Program-made: the position numbers and the translations under genes
Assembly (NCBI GenBank): GCA_902797505.1
Contig: CADBSW010000056.1
Coordinates: 1 to 32,241 of the forward strand
Origin: an uncultured Prevotellaceae bacterium
GTDB taxonomy: Bacteria; Bacteroidota; Bacteroidia; Bacteroidales; Bacteroidaceae
Reading direction: 5' to 3'
DNA: 32,241 nt
The notes under the pieces: generated by a model
Databases searched by the model: none
What the model was told of the DNA's origin: nothing
What the model saw: the letters and a program-made list of their open reading frames with translations, nothing else
Shown: positions 30,465 through 32,241 of the stretch, piece by piece
How the letters are laid out: the number at the start of each line of letters is the position of its first letter
Position numbering within the stretch: the stretch's first letter is position 1

Positions 30465-31574
30465 ATGAAAAAGCATGTTTTCTTATCTTTGGTTCCACTG
30501 CTTCTTTTTGTGGAACCAATAAGTATTGCGGCACAATATCACATTGTGGGAAGCGTCTCAAATATCGAAGGTCAGGTATTCCATACCCATCTTAATGAGC
30601 GTGGACAGAAAGACACGTTAAACATCGGTATGGCAGCTTCCTTTGTATTTAGTGGAGACATCGAATCAGAAGAAGCATCTCTTTTAGAATTTGAGGGTGA
30701 TAACCAACTTGTCATACCTATTTTCTTAGGTCCTTACAATTATCAGATTTCAGCAGATGCCAGAAGTCCTTATACCTGTCGTATTAAAGGTGGAGGTGCA
30801 CTCCAACAGGATTACAACCATTTATTTGCAGAGCGTGTAAAAATGAGTCAGGCAATAGATTCCGTTAAGCAAGAGATCATGAAAGACTATCCTGACAATC
30901 CAAGCTTCGCACGTACACAAGTTGCTGGTTTTTCCCGTATCATGGCTGATAAATATGAAAAGTTGGAGAACAAGTATATACAGGAGAATGATAATATATT
31001 AAGTGTAATCCTTGTTTTTTTACGTAAGAATCAGTTAATTAGAGAAAATAATCTTTCACAAAAATACCAATTAATAGGAGAAAAAGGTCGTCAGACCATT
31101 GAAGGAAAATTACTTAAACCCTTAGCCGAAAAAGCATCAAAAATTATTGCTGGAGGCATCGTGCCAAATATTATAATGAAGACACCCAAAGGAGAAGAGA
31201 TTAATATTCACGAAATTAAGGCTACTATTAAGATAATCGATTTTTGGGCTTCTTGGTGCGGTCCTTGTAGGGCAGAAAATCCTAATCTCAAAAAAATATA
31301 TGCCAAATACCATCCTTTGGGTCTGGAAATTATTGGTGTATCTTTAGATCATAACAAGAAAGCCTGGCATGAAGCGATTCATGTGGATAGTTTATCATGG
31401 ATTCAAATTTCAGACTTAAAAGGGTGGAATAGCCCTGTTGTAAAAGAATACAATATTCAAGGAATTCCCCAAACCTTCATTTTGGATAAGGATAACCGTG
31501 TCATCGCAGAAAACCTTCGTGGGGAAGAATTGGAGAAATGTGTGGCAAGGGAATTGGATGTTTTGGCTCACTAA
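30465..31574 (+). CDS. TlpA-like thioredoxin with N-terminal DUF4369-type domain
   Basis: 369 aa. Signal peptide 1-24 (ending IAAQ; exported). A beta-rich N-terminal region (25-110, DUF4369-like) and a helical linker (115-230) precede a TlpA/ResA thioredoxin domain (about 232-365) with the redox motif WCGPC (264-268) and the GIPQTFILD cis-Pro loop. It reduces or isomerises disulfides in the periplasm. It is the last gene of the SusCD cluster (55 bp after the PKD-like gene), a frequent companion of such clusters; its partner there is unknown. It ends at a strong bidirectional terminator. Confidence 0.88.
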   Translation: MKKHVFLSLVPLLLFVEPISIAAQYHIVGSVSNIEGQVFHTHLNERGQKDTLNIGMAASFVFSGDIESEEASLLEFEGDNQLVIPIFLGPYNYQISADARSPYTCRIKGGGALQQDYNHLFAERVKMSQAIDSVKQEIMKDYPDNPSFARTQVAGFSRIMADKYEKLENKYIQENDNILSVILVFLRKNQLIRENNLSQKYQLIGEKGRQTIEGKLLKPLAEKASKIIAGGIVPNIIMKTPKGEEINIHEIKATIKIIDFWASWCGPCRAENPNLKKIYAKYHPLGLEIIGVSLDHNKKAWHEAIHVDSLSWIQISDLKGWNSPVVKEYNIQGIPQTFILDKDNRVIAENLRGEELEKCVARELDVLAH

Positions 31575-31652
31575 TTATCCCGCCCCCAGCAAACCTAACA
31601 TCATCGAGTGGATTGAGAGCAAGCTATAAAGCTTTATAAAAGAACACATAAA

Positions 31653-31686
31653 AAAACGGTAGCACGATTCTCTGTGCTACCGTTTT
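31653..31686. terminator. Bidirectional intrinsic terminator between convergent genes
   Basis: Perfect 13-bp stem aaaacggtagcac (31653-31665) with gtgctaccgtttt (31674-31686) and an 8-nt loop, with A and T tracts on the two sides. It ends the SusCD/TlpA transcript rightward and the oxidoreductase gamma gene leftward. Confidence 0.9.
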
Positions 31687-31709
31687 CTGTATGATAAAAC
31701 TGCAAGTGA

Positions 31710-32241
31710 TTACAGTTTGGTGATGATCTCTCTACCAGCCTTGATAGCCTCCATGTTCAGAGGTATCAGTCCGTGGTGACGCTCGGGCAGTGTCTTAAAC
31801 AATGCCTTCTCCACACCCTTGTCGCTGACTACAGGACAAACCTGCAGGAGTCCGCCAAGGATAATCATATTGAATACCTTGGAGTTCTTCATCTCCGCAG
31901 CCTTATCCATAGCGTCGATGCGATAGATATTGATATCGTCGCGCTGTGGCGGGTTGATGATACCATAGCTGTCGTAGATCAGGATGCCACCGGGCTTGAT
32001 CTTCGGCAAGAACTTGTCGAGCGACGGCTGGTTCAAGACGATTGCTATATCGTATTTACTGAGGATCGGTGAAGAGATACGGTCGTCGCTGACGATCACG
32101 GTCACGTTGGCTGTACCACCACGCTGCTCCGGACCATAAGCAGGCATCCATGTCACCTCTTTGTCTTCCATCAATCCTGAATAGGCGAGGATCTTACCCA
32201 TTGAGAGCACACCCTGTCCGCCAAAACCTGAAATAATTATC
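31710..32241 (-). CDS. 2-oxoacid:ferredoxin oxidoreductase gamma subunit (5' end beyond window)
   Basis: At least 176 residues are visible and the frame is open to the window edge (IIISGFGGQGVLSMGK before the first possible internal starts), so the start lies outside. The POR/KOR/VOR gamma family is shown by GFGGQG near the N-terminus, MPAYGPEQRGGTANVTV and LNQPSLDKF. The complex oxidatively decarboxylates 2-oxoacids (pyruvate, 2-oxoglutarate or branched-chain oxoacids) to acyl-CoA and reduces ferredoxin. Which substrate cannot be told from this subunit. The other subunits are expected to the right on the same strand. Transcription ends at the 31653-31686 hairpin. Confidence 0.9.
   Translation of the reverse strand, partial: IIISGFGGQGVLSMGKILAYSGLMEDKEVTWMPAYGPEQRGGTANVTVIVSDDRISSPILSKYDIAIVLNQPSLDKFLPKIKPGGILIYDSYGIINPPQRDDINIYRIDAMDKAAEMKNSKVFNMIILGGLLQVCPVVSDKGVEKALFKTLPERHHGLIPLNMEAIKAGREIITKL

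Overview
The window looks like chromosomal DNA of a Bacteroidota species, most likely Prevotella or a close relative (Segatella/Bacteroides-like). The support is direct: promoters are of the Bacteroidota type (TTG, about 20 bp, then TAnnTTTG). There is also an ECF sigma/FecR/SusC/SusD locus, split ccsB-ccsA next to nrfHA, a DAHP synthase with a C-terminal chorismate mutase, and many short dispersed intergenic repeats. No rRNA, tRNA, CRISPR array, transposase or prophage gene was seen. The species assignment is inference.

Layout. 1-1551 has no convincing gene. It holds a leftward promoter for an off-window gene, degenerate 19-21 nt tandem repeats, a promoter-terminator pair around a gene-less stretch (possible small RNA), and two families of near-perfect palindromes. 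An M20 dipeptidase follows (leftward). Then come rightward an M48 lipoprotein protease, a small HExxH protein, a membrane-tethered coiled-coil/HTH-like protein, NfeD, an SPFH protein and a divergent UDP-GlcNAc 2-epimerase-like protein. 8478-12303 is a compact nitrite ammonification operon (nrfH-nrfA-ccsB-ccsA). A GlsB/YeaQ-type membrane protein lies convergent to it.

12854-18023 (leftward) is an aromatic amino acid operon: prephenate dehydratase, aminotransferase, DAHP synthase/chorismate mutase, prephenate dehydrogenase, and an exonuclease/endonuclease/phosphatase-family protein. Together these feed Phe and Tyr synthesis: DAHPS opens the shikimate pathway, chorismate mutase makes prephenate, the dehydratase and dehydrogenase split it, and the aminotransferase finishes. 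The most notable observation is in its leader. A 25-residue peptide carries eight consecutive Phe/Tyr codons, and three RNA segments can form either an antiterminator or a terminator. This is a trp/pheA-style transcription attenuator matched to the operon's two end products.

18069-21280 carries a PL10-type pectate lyase (leftward), an exported protein of unknown function and a secreted alpha/beta hydrolase. 21356-31574 is a cell-surface-signalling SusC/SusD locus: ECF sigma, FecR anti-sigma, STN-containing SusC, SusD, a DUF4843 lipoprotein, a PKD-like lipoprotein and a TlpA-type thioredoxin. It has no carbohydrate-active enzyme. The window ends in the gamma subunit of a 2-oxoacid:ferredoxin oxidoreductase (leftward, cut by the window edge).

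A second theme is that dispersed repeats have entered genes. One 29-nt repeat is identical between an intergenic region and the interior of the FecR gene, and a TTTAGGG-type heptamer array supplies the last codons and stop of the aminotransferase gene.
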